NCBI RefSeq assembly: GCF_015476655.1
Contig: NZ_JABFHF010000014.1
Coordinates: 62,001 to 126,000, forward strand
Direction of reading: 5' to 3'
Length of the DNA stretch: 64,000 bases
Source of the DNA: Aquiflexum lacus
GTDB taxonomy: Bacteria; Bacteroidota; Bacteroidia; Cytophagales; Cyclobacteriaceae
Shown here: one piece after another, positions 45,696 through 55,795 of the stretch
Layout: each line of letters opens with the position of its first letter
Position numbering within the stretch: position 1 is the first letter of the stretch
Made by a program: the position numbers and the translations under genes
The notes under the pieces: model-generated
What the model was told of the DNA's origin: nothing
Database searches by the model: none
Seen by the model: only the letters and a program-made list of their open reading frames with translations

Positions 45696-46119
45696 TTAAA
45701 ATCTGCTTTAAGGTTATTTTACGATTGCCATTTTCCAGAATTTCAATCTCTATCAATATAAAATCAAGCGGTAAAAAACCTGGTATTTTTTCGGCCCATT
45801 CAATCCAGCAATAATTGCTGCTGTAGAAATATTCTTCAACTCCTATTTCCAACACCTCCGACGGGTCTTCCACTCTATAGAAATCAAAATGATAAAAGAC
45901 TTCTTCATTATCATTCCAATATTCATTGACCAAAGAAAAAGTCGGACTTGAAACCCTGTCTTCAATACCGACTTCTTTTGCTATGGATTTGATCAAGGTA
46001 GTTTTGCCGGCTCCAAGATCACCCTTGAACACCCAGATTTTTTCCTCCTGACAAAACCCCACAATCTTTTTGGCGATATCTTGGATTTCTTCAAGACTGT
46101 AACTATAAATATTTTCCAA
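45676..46119 (-). CDS. tsaE: tRNA t6A biosynthesis ATPase TsaE
   Basis: A 147-residue P-loop protein required with TsaB, TsaC and TsaD for N6-threonylcarbamoyladenosine at position 37 of ANN-decoding tRNAs. Walker A GDLGAGKTTLI lies near residues 35-45, then VSSPTFSLVNEY, FYHFDFYRVEDPSEVLEIG and IEWAEK, the usual order in the family. The start is TTG at 46119; no ATG is available. It sits between porX and ald on the same strand and overlaps ald. Confidence 0.95.
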   Translation of the reverse strand: MENIYSYSLEEIQDIAKKIVGFCQEEKIWVFKGDLGAGKTTLIKSIAKEVGIEDRVSSPTFSLVNEYWNDNEEVFYHFDFYRVEDPSEVLEIGVEEYFYSSNYCWIEWAEKIPGFLPLDFILIEIEILENGNRKITLKQILNGKSNG

Positions 46120-46125
46120 ATTTAA

Positions 46126-47685
46126 TTAAATATTCTTTGGTTCAAGTTGTATGAAAGGGATAATCATTTCTTCCAAGGAAACCCCACCATGTTGAAAGGT
46201 ATCTTTGTAGTAATTTACATAATAATTGTAATTGTTTGGATAAGCAAAGAAATAATCTTCTACAGTAAAAACATAGCTCGTTGAGATATTAAGTCTCGGA
46301 AGTTTTGCGTCCTCAGGCTTAGAGATTTCAAAAACCTTTCCACTTTCAAAGTTCAGGTTCTTCCCTTGCTTATATCTCAGATTGGTTGTCACATTTTTAT
46401 CACCGATAATTTTATATGGTCTGTTTACCCTCTTGGTCCCATGGTCAGTGGTCACGATAACATCAGCCTTGGCAGCTTGTATTTTTTTAAACAGTTCAAA
46501 AAGTGACGAGTGCTCAAACCAACTCTTAGTGATGGATCTATAGGCAGATTCGTTGGGTGCCAGTTCTCTGATCATTTTCATATCTGTCCTGGCATGGGAC
46601 ATCATATCCACAAAATTATACACCAAAACATTCAGGTCATTATTGAGCATTTGATGAAAGTGTTCCAATACTGCTTTGCCTTGATAAGCCTGAAGGATTT
46701 TATGGTAACTGAATTTAATGTTCAAGCGATTTCTGTGAAGGTTTTCAGAAAGAAAGTGTTCCTCATTATTATTTTTGCCCTCATCGGTATCCTCACCTTC
46801 CCATAGTTCGGGATGGAACCTTGCCATATCAGAAGGCATCAATCCACTAAAGAGCGCATTTCTTGCAAAGGCAGTGGTGGTGGGCAGGATACTAAAGTAA
46901 GTGGATTCTTCCACTAGATTGAAGTAATCCGTGATCAATGGTTTGATCACCTCCCACTGGTCAAGCCGTAGGTTGTCAATAACCAAAAAAAACAGCGGTT
47001 TACCGGGCTTTATAAAGGGAAAAACCTTTTCATTCATCAATTTATGCGACATAATCGGCTTATAGGATTTTGGATCATTGATCCAATCCAAATAATTATT
47101 TTTGATGAACTTGGCAAAGCTTGCATTTGCTTCTGTTTTCTGTGTTTCAAGGACATCCTGCATACTCTTGTTTTCTGTCTTGTCAATTTCCAATTCCCAG
47201 TAGGTCAACCGCTTATAAATATCAGTCCATTCCTGATGGGTGGAAGCATCATTACAGGCCATACTGATGTTCATAAAATCCTGTCTGTAGGAAAGGTTGG
47301 TCTTTTCAGTAATCAGCTGTTTGTTTTGCAGTATTTTTTTTACAGACAGCAGTATCTGATTGGGGTTGATCGGTTTGATCAGATAATCGGCAATCTTACC
47401 CCCAATGGCATCATCCATGATATGCTCCTCTTCACTTTTGGTGATCATCACCACAGGTACCTGAGGTTTTATCATCTTGATCTGCTGTAAAGTTTCCAGG
47501 CCTGTCATTCCCGGCATCATCTCATCCAAAAAAATCACATCAAAATTATTTTTTTCTACGGACTCAATGGCATCCACGCCACTGTTGACAGTAGCAATCT
47601 CATAACCTCTCTGTTCTAAAAACAATATATGTGGTTTCAGAAGATCTATCTCGTCATCTGCCCATAGAATTTTGAACCTTTGCAT
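46126..47685 (-). CDS. porX: PorX-type response regulator with PglZ phosphatase domain
   Basis: A 519-residue regulator from ATG 47685; an upstream TTG in the same frame lacks family resemblance. The receiver (ILWADDEIDLL, phospho-acceptor in VIFLDEMMPGMTG, Lys in YLIKPI) is followed by a helical bundle and a PglZ/alkaline-phosphatase-fold domain with FLVIDNLRLDQW, SILPTTTAFARNALFSGLMPSDM, NFVDMMSHAR and VTTDHGT as metal ligands. In Porphyromonas and Flavobacterium, PorX with the PorY kinase controls the type IX secretion system and cleaves cyclic oligonucleotides. No porY or T9SS gene lies in this window. It is divergent from the HD gene. Confidence 0.93.
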   Translation of the reverse strand: MQRFKILWADDEIDLLKPHILFLEQRGYEIATVNSGVDAIESVEKNNFDVIFLDEMMPGMTGLETLQQIKMIKPQVPVVMITKSEEEHIMDDAIGGKIADYLIKPINPNQILLSVKKILQNKQLITEKTNLSYRQDFMNISMACNDASTHQEWTDIYKRLTYWELEIDKTENKSMQDVLETQKTEANASFAKFIKNNYLDWINDPKSYKPIMSHKLMNEKVFPFIKPGKPLFFLVIDNLRLDQWEVIKPLITDYFNLVEESTYFSILPTTTAFARNALFSGLMPSDMARFHPELWEGEDTDEGKNNNEEHFLSENLHRNRLNIKFSYHKILQAYQGKAVLEHFHQMLNNDLNVLVYNFVDMMSHARTDMKMIRELAPNESAYRSITKSWFEHSSLFELFKKIQAAKADVIVTTDHGTKRVNRPYKIIGDKNVTTNLRYKQGKNLNFESGKVFEISKPEDAKLPRLNISTSYVFTVEDYFFAYPNNYNYYVNYYKDTFQHGGVSLEEMIIPFIQLEPKNI

Positions 47686-47736
47686 AATATTTGGTTTATT
47701 TCTTTTAAAATTATAATTACTTTTGGAACCTATCAA

Positions 47737-48975
47737 ATGTCAGGGACATTGAAAAGTCACAAAATATTAAATGACCCTGTTTATGGGTTTATCACCATTC
47801 CAGGTGAGTTGATTTTTACCATTATTGACCATCCTTACTTTCAGAGGTTACGTCGTATCAAACAGTTGGGTTTGACAGATTTTGTTTATCCAGGGGCACT
47901 CCATACCCGCTTCCATCATGCTATTGGAGCTATGCACCTGATGCGCATCACTTTAGACAACCTTCGCCATAAAGGAATTGAAATCAGCAATGATGAATAT
48001 GAGGCAGCAATGGTTGCTATTTTGCTCCATGATATCGGACATGGTCCTTTCTCCCATGCCCTAGAATTCAGCTTGTTGAAAAATACACCCCATGAAGATT
48101 TATCTCTCTTAGTCCTTGAAAAACTCAATGAGCAATTACAAGGTCGATTGAATTTAGCTATAAAAATCTTCAAAGGAGCTTATGAAAGGAATTTTTTTAA
48201 TCAGCTCGTTTCAAGTCAGCTTGATATTGACCGCTTGGATTACCTTCAGCGGGATTGTTTCTTTACAGGTGTCTCTGAGGGCACCATTGGTGCGGACAGA
48301 ATCATCAAAATGATGGACATCAAGGATGACCAACTGGTAGTCGAAGAAAAGGGGCTATATAGTATAGAGAATTTTCTTAGCGCTAGAAGGTTGATGTATT
48401 GGCAGGTTTATCTGCACAAGACTACAGTAAGTGCTGAGAAAATGATGATAAATTTGATAAACCGAGGGATTGAACTGATGGGAAGTGGTCATACTTTGTA
48501 TGGTACGGAAGAGCTGCTTTTATTCCTTGGTAATAGATTCAGTCTTGAGGATTTGAGAAAAGATCATGATTTATTGGAAAAATTCATGACCTTAGATGAC
48601 CTTGATATCTGGGGAGCTATCAAAATGTGGAAGAATGAAAAAGATTATGTGATCAGAAATATTTCCAACATGTTTCTGACCAGAAATCTTTTCAAGATAA
48701 ATTTGAGAAATGAGGCTTTTACAGAGAAAGAATTGAATATTGAAAAAAATAAAAGTCTCAAAAAACTTCAGATTCCCGAAATTGATCATCATTATTTCTT
48801 CAATCATGGAACTATAAGCAATCATGCATATCTTAATAAAGAGCAGATACTCATTTTGACAAAAAAAGGACAGATTATTGATGTAGCCCAAGCAGCAGAT
48901 CTTCCGAATATAAAAGCAATGAGTAAAATAGTTAAAAAACATTATATCTGTCAGGCCAAAAATTTAACTTTGTAA
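47737..48975 (+). CDS. HD-domain phosphohydrolase
   Basis: A 412-residue metal-dependent hydrolase from ATG 47737; an upstream frame extension overlaps porX and is not family-like. The HD motif elements are FHHAIGAMHLM (about 61-71), LLHDIGHGPFSHALE (about 94-108) and IDRLDYLQRD near residue 168, as in SAMHD1/dNTPase-like proteins. It likely acts on nucleotides (dNTPs or a signalling nucleotide). It is divergently paired with porX, 51 bp apart, a conserved Bacteroidota neighbourhood as I recall. It is followed at 17 bp by lpxD. Confidence 0.9.
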   Translation: MSGTLKSHKILNDPVYGFITIPGELIFTIIDHPYFQRLRRIKQLGLTDFVYPGALHTRFHHAIGAMHLMRITLDNLRHKGIEISNDEYEAAMVAILLHDIGHGPFSHALEFSLLKNTPHEDLSLLVLEKLNEQLQGRLNLAIKIFKGAYERNFFNQLVSSQLDIDRLDYLQRDCFFTGVSEGTIGADRIIKMMDIKDDQLVVEEKGLYSIENFLSARRLMYWQVYLHKTTVSAEKMMINLINRGIELMGSGHTLYGTEELLLFLGNRFSLEDLRKDHDLLEKFMTLDDLDIWGAIKMWKNEKDYVIRNISNMFLTRNLFKINLRNEAFTEKELNIEKNKSLKKLQIPEIDHHYFFNHGTISNHAYLNKEQILILTKKGQIIDVAQAADLPNIKAMSKIVKKHYICQAKNLTL

Positions 48976-48992
48976 TCCTTAAATTGCTCTAA

Positions 48993-50015
48993 ATGGAATT
49001 TACCCTCAATCAAATAGCCGAAATGCTGAATGGCAGAATTGAAGGCGATGGGTCTATCACGGTAAACAGAATAGACAAAATCCAAGAAGGAAAAGAAGGA
49101 GGGATAAGTTTTTTGGCCAATGAAAAATATGAGCCCTATATATATGAAACTGGTGCCACAGCAGTAATTGTATCACAAGATTTTGTGGCCCAAAAATCTG
49201 TCAAAACAAATTTGATACGGGTGAAAAATGCCTATACAGGATTTACCCAATTATTGGAAGCTTATGCGCTGATTTTAAAATCGTATAAAACCGGTGTAGA
49301 ACAGCCCTCTTATTTTGATGAAAGCAGTAGTATTGGTGAAAACCATTATAGAGGTGCTTTTTCCTATGTAGGTAGAAATTGCACAATCGGCAACAATGTA
49401 CAGATTCACCCGCATGCATACTTAGGGGACAATGTTAAGATTGGGGACAATTGCATCATCTACGCAGGCTCTAAAATTTATAAAAATACACAAATCGGTA
49501 ATCACTGCGAGATCAAGTCCGGAGCAGTAATTGGCTCTGATGGTTTTGGATTCGCTCCACAAGAAGATGGTACTTACAAGTCAATACCACAACTTGGTAA
49601 TGTAATCATTGAAGATCATGTCAGTATCGGAGCAAATACGACCATCGATTGTGCCACGATGGGATCCACCCTCATCAAAAAAGGAGTAAAAATTGACAAT
49701 CTGGTTCAGATCGCTCACAATGTCATCATCGGTGAAAATACAGTAATTGCCTCACAAACAGGTATTTCTGGTTCAACAGAAATAGGGAAAAATTGTGTAA
49801 TTGCCGGACAGGTAGGAATTGTAGGGCATATTAAAATCGCAGACAAAACAACAATTGGCGCCAAAACAGGAGTCCCAAAAAACATTACCAGTAGCGGACA
49901 AACTATATTCGGATTCTTGGGAATGGATATAAAGAACTTCCTCAAATCCTATTCACTTTTCAAAAAACTTCCCGAACTACAGGACCGAATCAAAGAACTA
50001 GAAAAAAAAGGCTAA
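48993..50015 (+). CDS. lpxD: UDP-3-O-acylglucosamine N-acyltransferase
   Basis: Adds the second hydroxyacyl chain in lipid A synthesis, using an acyl-ACP donor. The 340 residues comprise an N-terminal uridine-binding domain (about 1-100, with [14 protein letters not shown]), a left-handed beta-helix of hexapeptide repeats ([23 protein letters not shown] onwards), and a C-terminal helix ([18 protein letters not shown]). The catalytic His is expected in the [10 protein letters not shown] segment (about residue 239). First of the lpxD-lpxC/fabZ-lpxA run. Confidence 0.96.
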   Translation: MEFTLNQIAEMLNGRIEGDGSITVNRIDKIQEGKEGGISFLANEKYEPYIYETGATAVIVSQDFVAQKSVKTNLIRVKNAYTGFTQLLEAYALILKSYKTGVEQPSYFDESSSIGENHYRGAFSYVGRNCTIGNNVQIHPHAYLGDNVKIGDNCIIYAGSKIYKNTQIGNHCEIKSGAVIGSDGFGFAPQEDGTYKSIPQLGNVIIEDHVSIGANTTIDCATMGSTLIKKGVKIDNLVQIAHNVIIGENTVIASQTGISGSTEIGKNCVIAGQVGIVGHIKIADKTTIGAKTGVPKNITSSGQTIFGFLGMDIKNFLKSYSLFKKLPELQDRIKELEKKG

Positions 50016-50054
50016 ATTTACGCTCTGAAATTCTAAAGGGCATTATTTGAACGA

Positions 50055-51449
50055 ATGAGAGTCAAACAACATACTATTCAAAAGCAAGTAACAATTTCCG
50101 GTGTAGGCTTACATACCGGTGTTATTTCAAATATGACATTTTTACCTGCTCCACCAAATCATGGCTACAAATTTCAACGGGTTGATATGGAAGGACATCC
50201 AACTGTTGATGCTGATGTAGACAACGTCGTAGATGTATCTAGGGGCACGACCCTGGAACAAGGTGGTGCAAGAATATTTACGGTGGAACATGTACTCGCT
50301 GCATTAGTTGGTCTGGAAATAGACAATGTCCTGATTCAAATAGATGGTCCTGAACCTCCAATCATGGACGGGTCCTCCATTCAATATATTCAGATTCTAG
50401 AGGAAGCTGGACTTGAAGAGCAAAATGCCCTCAGGAGATTTTTTGAAGTCCCTGAAAGCATCACTTACAGAGAACCTTCCCGGGAAGTCGAAATGGCAGC
50501 ATTGCCTCTGGATGATTACAGGGTCACTGTAATGGTCGATTACAATTCTCCTGTATTGGGAAGCCAACATGCTTCTATTACAAATATCAGCCAGTTCAAA
50601 TCTGAGATTGCTTCTTGTAGAACTTTTTGTTTCCTACATGAATTGGAAATGCTCTACAACCAAAACCTCATTAGAGGAGGAGACCTCAACAATGCCATTG
50701 TGGTGGTAGATAGGGTAGTTGAAGACAAAGAATTGGAGCATCTTGCCAGAATGTTTAACAAGGACAAAGTCGAAGTCAGAAAAGAAGGCATTCTTAACAA
50801 TGTGGAGTTAAGATATAAAAATGAACCTGCAAGACATAAACTTCTGGATGTCGTCGGAGACCTTGCACTGGTTGGCAGACCTCTAAAAGCTCAAATTTTG
50901 GCGGCAAGACCCGGGCATGCAGCAAACGTTGCTTTTGCAAAAAAAATCAAAAGAGCAATGGAGAAGACTGGGCCTGTTCATATTCCTCATTATGACCCCA
51001 AGCTGCCACCCGTTATGGATATCAATCAGATCAGTAATATTTTGCCGCATCGATATCCATTTCAATTATTGGATAAAATCATTTACCTTGATGATTCTGT
51101 AGTGGCGGGTGTCAAGAATGTCACCATCAATGAACCCTTTTTTATGGGCCACTTCCCAGGAAATCCAGTTATGCCAGGTGTGCTTCAGGTAGAAGCAATG
51201 GCACAGACTGGCGGGATATTGGTATTGAGCACAGTGGATGATCCTGAAAAATATTGGACTTATTTCTTGGGAATTGAAAGTTGCAAATTCCGTAAAATGG
51301 TTCTTCCTGGGGACACATTGGTCTTCAAATGTGAGCTGCTTGCACCTATAAGAAGAGGGATAGCAAAAATGAAAGGTGAGGCCTTTGTTGGGAATACCTT
51401 GGTTTGTGAAGCAATTATGACCGCCAGCATTGTCAGAAAAGAATCATGA
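50055..51449 (+). CDS. lpxC/fabZ: Bifunctional LpxC deacetylase / FabZ dehydratase
   Basis: A fusion of 464 residues. The N-terminal LpxC (about 1-305) removes the acetyl group in the committed step of lipid A synthesis; zinc-site elements are [13 protein letters not shown] (about 79-91) and [14 protein letters not shown] near residue 262, with MDGSS. The C-terminal FabZ (about 318-464) dehydrates 3-hydroxyacyl-ACP; it has [13 protein letters not shown] and [20 protein letters not shown] with the catalytic His and Glu. Fusion links the first committed lipid A step with the enzyme competing for the same acyl-ACP. It overlaps lpxA by 4 bp. Confidence 0.97.
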   Translation: MRVKQHTIQKQVTISGVGLHTGVISNMTFLPAPPNHGYKFQRVDMEGHPTVDADVDNVVDVSRGTTLEQGGARIFTVEHVLAALVGLEIDNVLIQIDGPEPPIMDGSSIQYIQILEEAGLEEQNALRRFFEVPESITYREPSREVEMAALPLDDYRVTVMVDYNSPVLGSQHASITNISQFKSEIASCRTFCFLHELEMLYNQNLIRGGDLNNAIVVVDRVVEDKELEHLARMFNKDKVEVRKEGILNNVELRYKNEPARHKLLDVVGDLALVGRPLKAQILAARPGHAANVAFAKKIKRAMEKTGPVHIPHYDPKLPPVMDINQISNILPHRYPFQLLDKIIYLDDSVVAGVKNVTINEPFFMGHFPGNPVMPGVLQVEAMAQTGGILVLSTVDDPEKYWTYFLGIESCKFRKMVLPGDTLVFKCELLAPIRRGIAKMKGEAFVGNTLVCEAIMTASIVRKES

Positions 51450-52225
51450 TCAGTCAATTAGCACATATACACAAAAACACCATCTTGGGAAAGGAGGTCC
51501 ATGTTGACCCTTTTACCATGATTCACGAAAACGTTGAAATCGGTGATGGTACTTGGATTGGATCCAATGTTACAATTTTTCCTGGTGCCAAAATAGGTAA
51601 AAACTGCAAAATTTTCCCCGGAGCTGTCATTTCAGCTATTCCGCAAGATCTTAAATTCCAAGGCGAAGATTCTACCGTTGAAATCGGCGATAATACTACC
51701 ATCAGAGAGTGTGTCACTATCAGCAGAGGTACAATAGACAAACGAACCACAAAGGTCGGAAGCAATTGTTTATTAATGGCTTATGTTCATATCGCCCATG
51801 ATTGTTTGGTCGGAAACAATGTTATTATTGCCAATTCGGTTCAGGTGGCAGGTCATGTCATCATAGATGATTGGGCCATAGTAGGTGGCAGCAGTGCGAT
51901 ACACCAATTTGTCAAAGTGGGCATGCATTCCATGATTTCCGGGGGTTCATTGGTAAGAAAGGATGTTCCTCCTTTTACCAAGGCAGCAAGAGAACCGTTA
52001 AGTTATGCAGGAGTCAATAGCCTTGGTCTCAGAAGGAGGGGATATTCCAGCGAAGCGATCAGCCATATTCAGGAAGTCTATCGATACCTTTTCTTAAACA
52101 GCCTCAATAATAGCAGGGCTTTGGAAGAAATAGAGGTAAACCTTCCTGCGACTAAAGAGCGGGATGAAATCATTAATTTCATCCGGTCCTCTGAAAGAGG
52201 AGTCATGAAAGGATACATCAGCTAA
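51446..52225 (+). CDS. lpxA: UDP-N-acetylglucosamine acyltransferase
   Basis: First step of lipid A synthesis: transfer of a 3-hydroxyacyl chain from ACP to UDP-GlcNAc. The 259 residues form a left-handed beta-helix (hexapeptides from DGTWIGSNVTIFPGAKIG) with the catalytic His region MAYVHIAHDCLVGNN (about 112-126), GSSAIHQFVKVG, and a helical C-terminal ACP-binding domain (SLGLRRRGYSSEAISHIQEVYRYLF). It is coupled to lpxC/fabZ (4-bp overlap) and to the ABC ATPase (adjacent codons). Confidence 0.96.
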   Translation: MISQLAHIHKNTILGKEVHVDPFTMIHENVEIGDGTWIGSNVTIFPGAKIGKNCKIFPGAVISAIPQDLKFQGEDSTVEIGDNTTIRECVTISRGTIDKRTTKVGSNCLLMAYVHIAHDCLVGNNVIIANSVQVAGHVIIDDWAIVGGSSAIHQFVKVGMHSMISGGSLVRKDVPPFTKAAREPLSYAGVNSLGLRRRGYSSEAISHIQEVYRYLFLNSLNNSRALEEIEVNLPATKERDEIINFIRSSERGVMKGYIS

Positions 52226-52858
52226 ATGAGAATTAAGCTGAATCAGATTTCAAAAAGGTTCCAATTTGATTGGATTTTCAAAGATTTGACCCTTGACATC
52301 ACACCTTATTCCCATTGGGCCATAACCGGAAGCAACGGTTCCGGAAAATCCACCCTGATAAAATGTATCTCAGGCTTACAACCACTAACTTCAGGACAGA
52401 TTACTTATTCGCTAGAAGAAAAAGATATTTCGGATTCGGATATTTTTAGGTATTTGGTCATGAGCGCCCCTTACATGGAATTGCCAGAAGAGTTTTCTTT
52501 ATCCGAATTGTTGGCGTTCCATTTTAAATTCAAACTTCCAATAGCGTCCGTCTCTTTGGAAGAAATGATGGACATCATGTACCTGAAGGAACACCGGGAC
52601 AAACCGATTTTCCAATTTTCTTCTGGCATGAAGCAGCGGTTGAAGCTTGGATTATGTTTTTTTTCAAAAATAAATTTAATTCTTTTGGATGAGCCTACTT
52701 CCAACCTGGATGAAAAGGGTATAGCTTGGTATTTGCATTTGGTAAAAGAATTTTCGAAGGATAAAACACTTTTTGTGTGTTCCAATGACCCCAGAGAATA
52801 TGGATTTTGCCCAAACGAAATCAAAATTGAAGACTTCAAGCCAAAACAAAAACTTTGA
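52226..52858 (+). CDS. ABC transporter ATP-binding protein
   Basis: A 210-residue single nucleotide-binding domain: Walker A GSNGSGKST (about 36-44), signature FSSGMKQR (about 132-139), Walker B INLILLDEPTSNLD (about 148-161). The signature is the degenerate SSGMKQR form seen in CcmA-like and drug or lipid exporters. No permease gene adjoins it. It starts on the base after the lpxA stop, so it belongs to the lipid A operon, though its transported substrate is unknown. Confidence 0.9.
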   Translation: MRIKLNQISKRFQFDWIFKDLTLDITPYSHWAITGSNGSGKSTLIKCISGLQPLTSGQITYSLEEKDISDSDIFRYLVMSAPYMELPEEFSLSELLAFHFKFKLPIASVSLEEMMDIMYLKEHRDKPIFQFSSGMKQRLKLGLCFFSKINLILLDEPTSNLDEKGIAWYLHLVKEFSKDKTLFVCSNDPREYGFCPNEIKIEDFKPKQKL

Positions 52859-52905
52859 TTATTGCGCGTTATGATTAATTTTACAGAAATTATAATTATA
52901 CGATT

Positions 52906-53391
52906 ATGCAAAAGATTGTTTTAAGCTTGATTATCACAGGTTTTTTAGCTGTTAGCCTCTTTTCCTGCAAAGACAAAAAAGATGATCCTACTCCGTCCAA
53001 AACTCCTGAGGAACTTGCCATTGAGGACCTGACAGGTGGTTCATCACAGGCTTGGGTTATAGCCGGAGGGGGTTCGGTAGTCCGAGACGGCCGTTCTGAA
53101 ACAAATATTTATCAGGATTTTGAAATCACTTTTGCTGCAAGCGGAAGCAATAAAAATTATAGTACGATCAACAGTAATGATCTTTTTGATACTAACGGGA
53201 ATTGGTCTTTTGTCGGAACTAACTTAGACAAAATCACCTTGTCGGGAACCAAGCCTGCCTCAGAAAGAGAAGTATCGTTTACCAGAACAGGGAATGACTT
53301 AAGGCTTGTTTTCGCCATTACAGTTCCTGGGGCAGAATTACCGAGTGGTGCAGTTGCTGGTAACTATACTTTTAACCTTAAAAAGAAATAA
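52906..53391 (+). CDS. Hypothetical lipoprotein
   Basis: A 161-residue lipoprotein with signal ending SLFSC (Cys21), a charged or proline linker (KDKKDDPTPSKTPEEL), then a beta-rich domain (SSQAWVIAGGGSVVRDGRSETNIYQDFEITFAASGSNKNYSTIN, GNWSFVGTNLDKITLSG). The GNWSF and DKITLSG pattern is common among Bacteroidota lipoproteins of lipocalin-like type. Function is unknown. It is probably transcribed separately from the lipid A operon. Confidence 0.7.
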   Translation: MQKIVLSLIITGFLAVSLFSCKDKKDDPTPSKTPEELAIEDLTGGSSQAWVIAGGGSVVRDGRSETNIYQDFEITFAASGSNKNYSTINSNDLFDTNGNWSFVGTNLDKITLSGTKPASEREVSFTRTGNDLRLVFAITVPGAELPSGAVAGNYTFNLKKK

Positions 53392-53399
53392 CGGTCAGA

Positions 53400-55787
53400 T
53401 TAACTTTTTAAAGTAATTAAGGTAACGCCTGCACCACCCCTGTCTGCATGTTCGTCTTCAACCTTATTTACTTGAGACATTCCTCTCAATAAGTTCCTAG
53501 TAAGGTCTCTTAGGATCCCATTTCCTTTGCCATGGACTATTCTAAGGTCTTTTAATCCTAGCATGTAGCCATCATCCACAAAGCTCTGAACAACAGGAAG
53601 AATCTCCTCCCCCCTTTTACCTCGGATATCCAGATTCGGAGAAAAATCCATCATTTTGGCATTGGTATCAAAACCTATTCTTTTGGAATATGATTTTTTC
53701 TCCTTTTTCATTTCTGTATTGGAGATTTTTTCCAGTCTATTGAGTTTTACAGTTGATTTGAGTTCTCCAATACTGACTTCAACTTCCTTTTTCCGGACAG
53801 CCAAAACCTCACCTACCGCACCATTATCTTTTACCCTGACAAAATCCCCAATTTCTATCTCTCCTCCGATCACTTTGATCACCGCATCGTGGACGATTTT
53901 CTTTTCAGGTTTGACCTCTAACTTCAGTTCTTCTATTTCTGTCCTTACTTGTTTGGCTACTTCTTTATCTGCCTTACTTTCTTTTATGGTACGAATGGTC
54001 GTTTCAATTTTTTTATTGACTCCAGCCAAAAGTGCTTGCGCTTCTGCTTTGGCCTCCTGAAGGTATTTCTTTTTATTCAGATCAATGGTTTCTTTAAGTT
54101 GGGTATATTCTTTCATTCTTTGATCCAAAAGCCTTTCTTTCTTTTGGCTTTCCTGAATTGACTGCTCATATTTTCTGACTTGGTTTTCGAGCTTGTTGAG
54201 CATCTTATCATACCTCACCCGCTCTTCACCTATCTGATCTTTGGCATAGCCAATGATGTCTTTCGAAATACCGATTTTAGAAGCAATTTCCAAAGCAAAC
54301 GAACTCCCTGGCTTTCCAATATCAAGTTGGTATAAAGGTTCCAATTTATCCACATCATAGCGCATTGCACCATTGACCAATCCCTGGTTTTTGGCAGAAA
54401 CCTGTTTCAGATTACCATAATGGGTGGTAATGACTCCATAAGCACCCAGATTATTCAAGGCCAATAAAATCCCTTCTGCAATGGCACCTCCAAACTGAGG
54501 TTCAGTTCCTGTACCGAATTCATCTATAAAAAGAATGGTTTTTTTGTCCGCAAATTGGGTAAAGTACTTCATACTCATCAAATGGGAACTATAGGTACTC
54601 AGATCATTTTCTATATTTTGCTCATCCCCTATATCAATGAAAAAATTATCAAACAAGGTACAGACAGAGTGGTTTTCCAAAGGAACCAAAAGCCCGCACT
54701 GCAACATGTATTGAACCATGGCTACAGTTTTCAAAGTCACTGATTTTCCTCCTGCATTAGGACCTGATATGACCAAGAGCCTTCTATTATGATCCAACTG
54801 TAAATCGAGTGGTACAATCTTTTTACCTGCATGTGCCAATGCTGCTTCCAAAAGCGGATGTCTGGCATTGTGCCAATCCATTTGTTTTGTTTTCACCAAT
54901 GTTGGCTTGATGGATTTGGTCTTGATGGCAAATTTTGCCTTTGCCCTTATAAAATCTACCATACCCAAAAAATGATACGCCCTTTTCAGTTCCGGAATAG
55001 CCGGTCTCAGTTTGTCAGTAAGTTTGGTTAGGATTTTCTGGATTTCCCGACGTTCCATGTACTCAAGGTCTTTGAGTTCATTATTGATATCAAGAACCTC
55101 TGCCGGCTCCAAAAAGACTGTCTGACCTGTTGCCGATTCATCATGGATAAAGCCTTTTATCTTCCGCTTATTTTCTGCCAGAACAGGTATGACCATTCTT
55201 CCTCCGCGGATGGTGACTGAGGCATCCTCAGGGGTAAGCCCTTTTGCTTTTGCTTCCCTGAATATTCTATCCAACACTTTTCTCAACCTGTTTTCCTCGT
55301 AAAGAATCTGGGAACGTATTAGGGAAAGTTCTTGAGAAGCATTATTTCGGATTTTTCCTTTTTCATCTATGATCCGCTCGATTTCCCTCAAGATGGTATT
55401 ATCCAAATTGACCAAGCCCAGAAGCTGGAATAAATTAGGATATTCCTCTTCATGCTCTCCAAAAAAATCTATACACCTGCTCAGTGTGAAAAGTGACAAC
55501 CTGATTTCATGGAATTCATCTTCATAAAGAAAAGTACCCTCAATTTTAACCTTTTCGAGATAGGGATAAATATTGGTGAAATTGGAAGAAGGAAAAAGCT
55601 CTCCCGATTCAATGATTTTTTTGAATTCATCGGTTTGGTCCAAAAGCTTCCCAATTAAATTAGGATCTTTGGAAAAACTCATTTTATTGACGAAATCTAT
55701 ACCCAAAGGACCTGAGCATGCTTCTTTGAGAAGTTCTCTGATTTTGGTAAAATTAATTTTCTCTTCTAAATTCTTTGGATAAAGCAT
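53400..55787 (-). CDS. mutS2: Endonuclease MutS2
   Basis: A 795-residue MutS homologue without the mismatch-recognition domain. Order: core helical domain, ATPase with Walker A ISGPNAGGKSVTLKT (about 339-353), Walker B ILFIDEFGTGTEP, the HYGNLK segment, a long coiled coil (about 520-640, with the RMKEYTQLKETIDLNKKKYLQEAKAEAQ repeats), a KOW-like domain (GDFVRVKDNGAVGEVLAVRKKEVEV) and a C-terminal Smr nuclease domain (LDIRGKRGEEILPVV, RIVHGKGNGILRD). In other species it suppresses recombination or splits collided ribosomes. It is complete. Confidence 0.96.
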   Translation of the reverse strand: MLYPKNLEEKINFTKIRELLKEACSGPLGIDFVNKMSFSKDPNLIGKLLDQTDEFKKIIESGELFPSSNFTNIYPYLEKVKIEGTFLYEDEFHEIRLSLFTLSRCIDFFGEHEEEYPNLFQLLGLVNLDNTILREIERIIDEKGKIRNNASQELSLIRSQILYEENRLRKVLDRIFREAKAKGLTPEDASVTIRGGRMVIPVLAENKRKIKGFIHDESATGQTVFLEPAEVLDINNELKDLEYMERREIQKILTKLTDKLRPAIPELKRAYHFLGMVDFIRAKAKFAIKTKSIKPTLVKTKQMDWHNARHPLLEAALAHAGKKIVPLDLQLDHNRRLLVISGPNAGGKSVTLKTVAMVQYMLQCGLLVPLENHSVCTLFDNFFIDIGDEQNIENDLSTYSSHLMSMKYFTQFADKKTILFIDEFGTGTEPQFGGAIAEGILLALNNLGAYGVITTHYGNLKQVSAKNQGLVNGAMRYDVDKLEPLYQLDIGKPGSSFALEIASKIGISKDIIGYAKDQIGEERVRYDKMLNKLENQVRKYEQSIQESQKKERLLDQRMKEYTQLKETIDLNKKKYLQEAKAEAQALLAGVNKKIETTIRTIKESKADKEVAKQVRTEIEELKLEVKPEKKIVHDAVIKVIGGEIEIGDFVRVKDNGAVGEVLAVRKKEVEVSIGELKSTVKLNRLEKISNTEMKKEKKSYSKRIGFDTNAKMMDFSPNLDIRGKRGEEILPVVQSFVDDGYMLGLKDLRIVHGKGNGILRDLTRNLLRGMSQVNKVEDEHADRGGAGVTLITLKS

Positions 55788-55795
55788 CTTTGCAA

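Noticed and set aside
47690-47725. TTTG-N24-TACTTTTG as promoter of the HD gene
   Set aside because: The -7 match is good but the spacer of 24 is at or beyond the normal range, so it was not listed as a feature.
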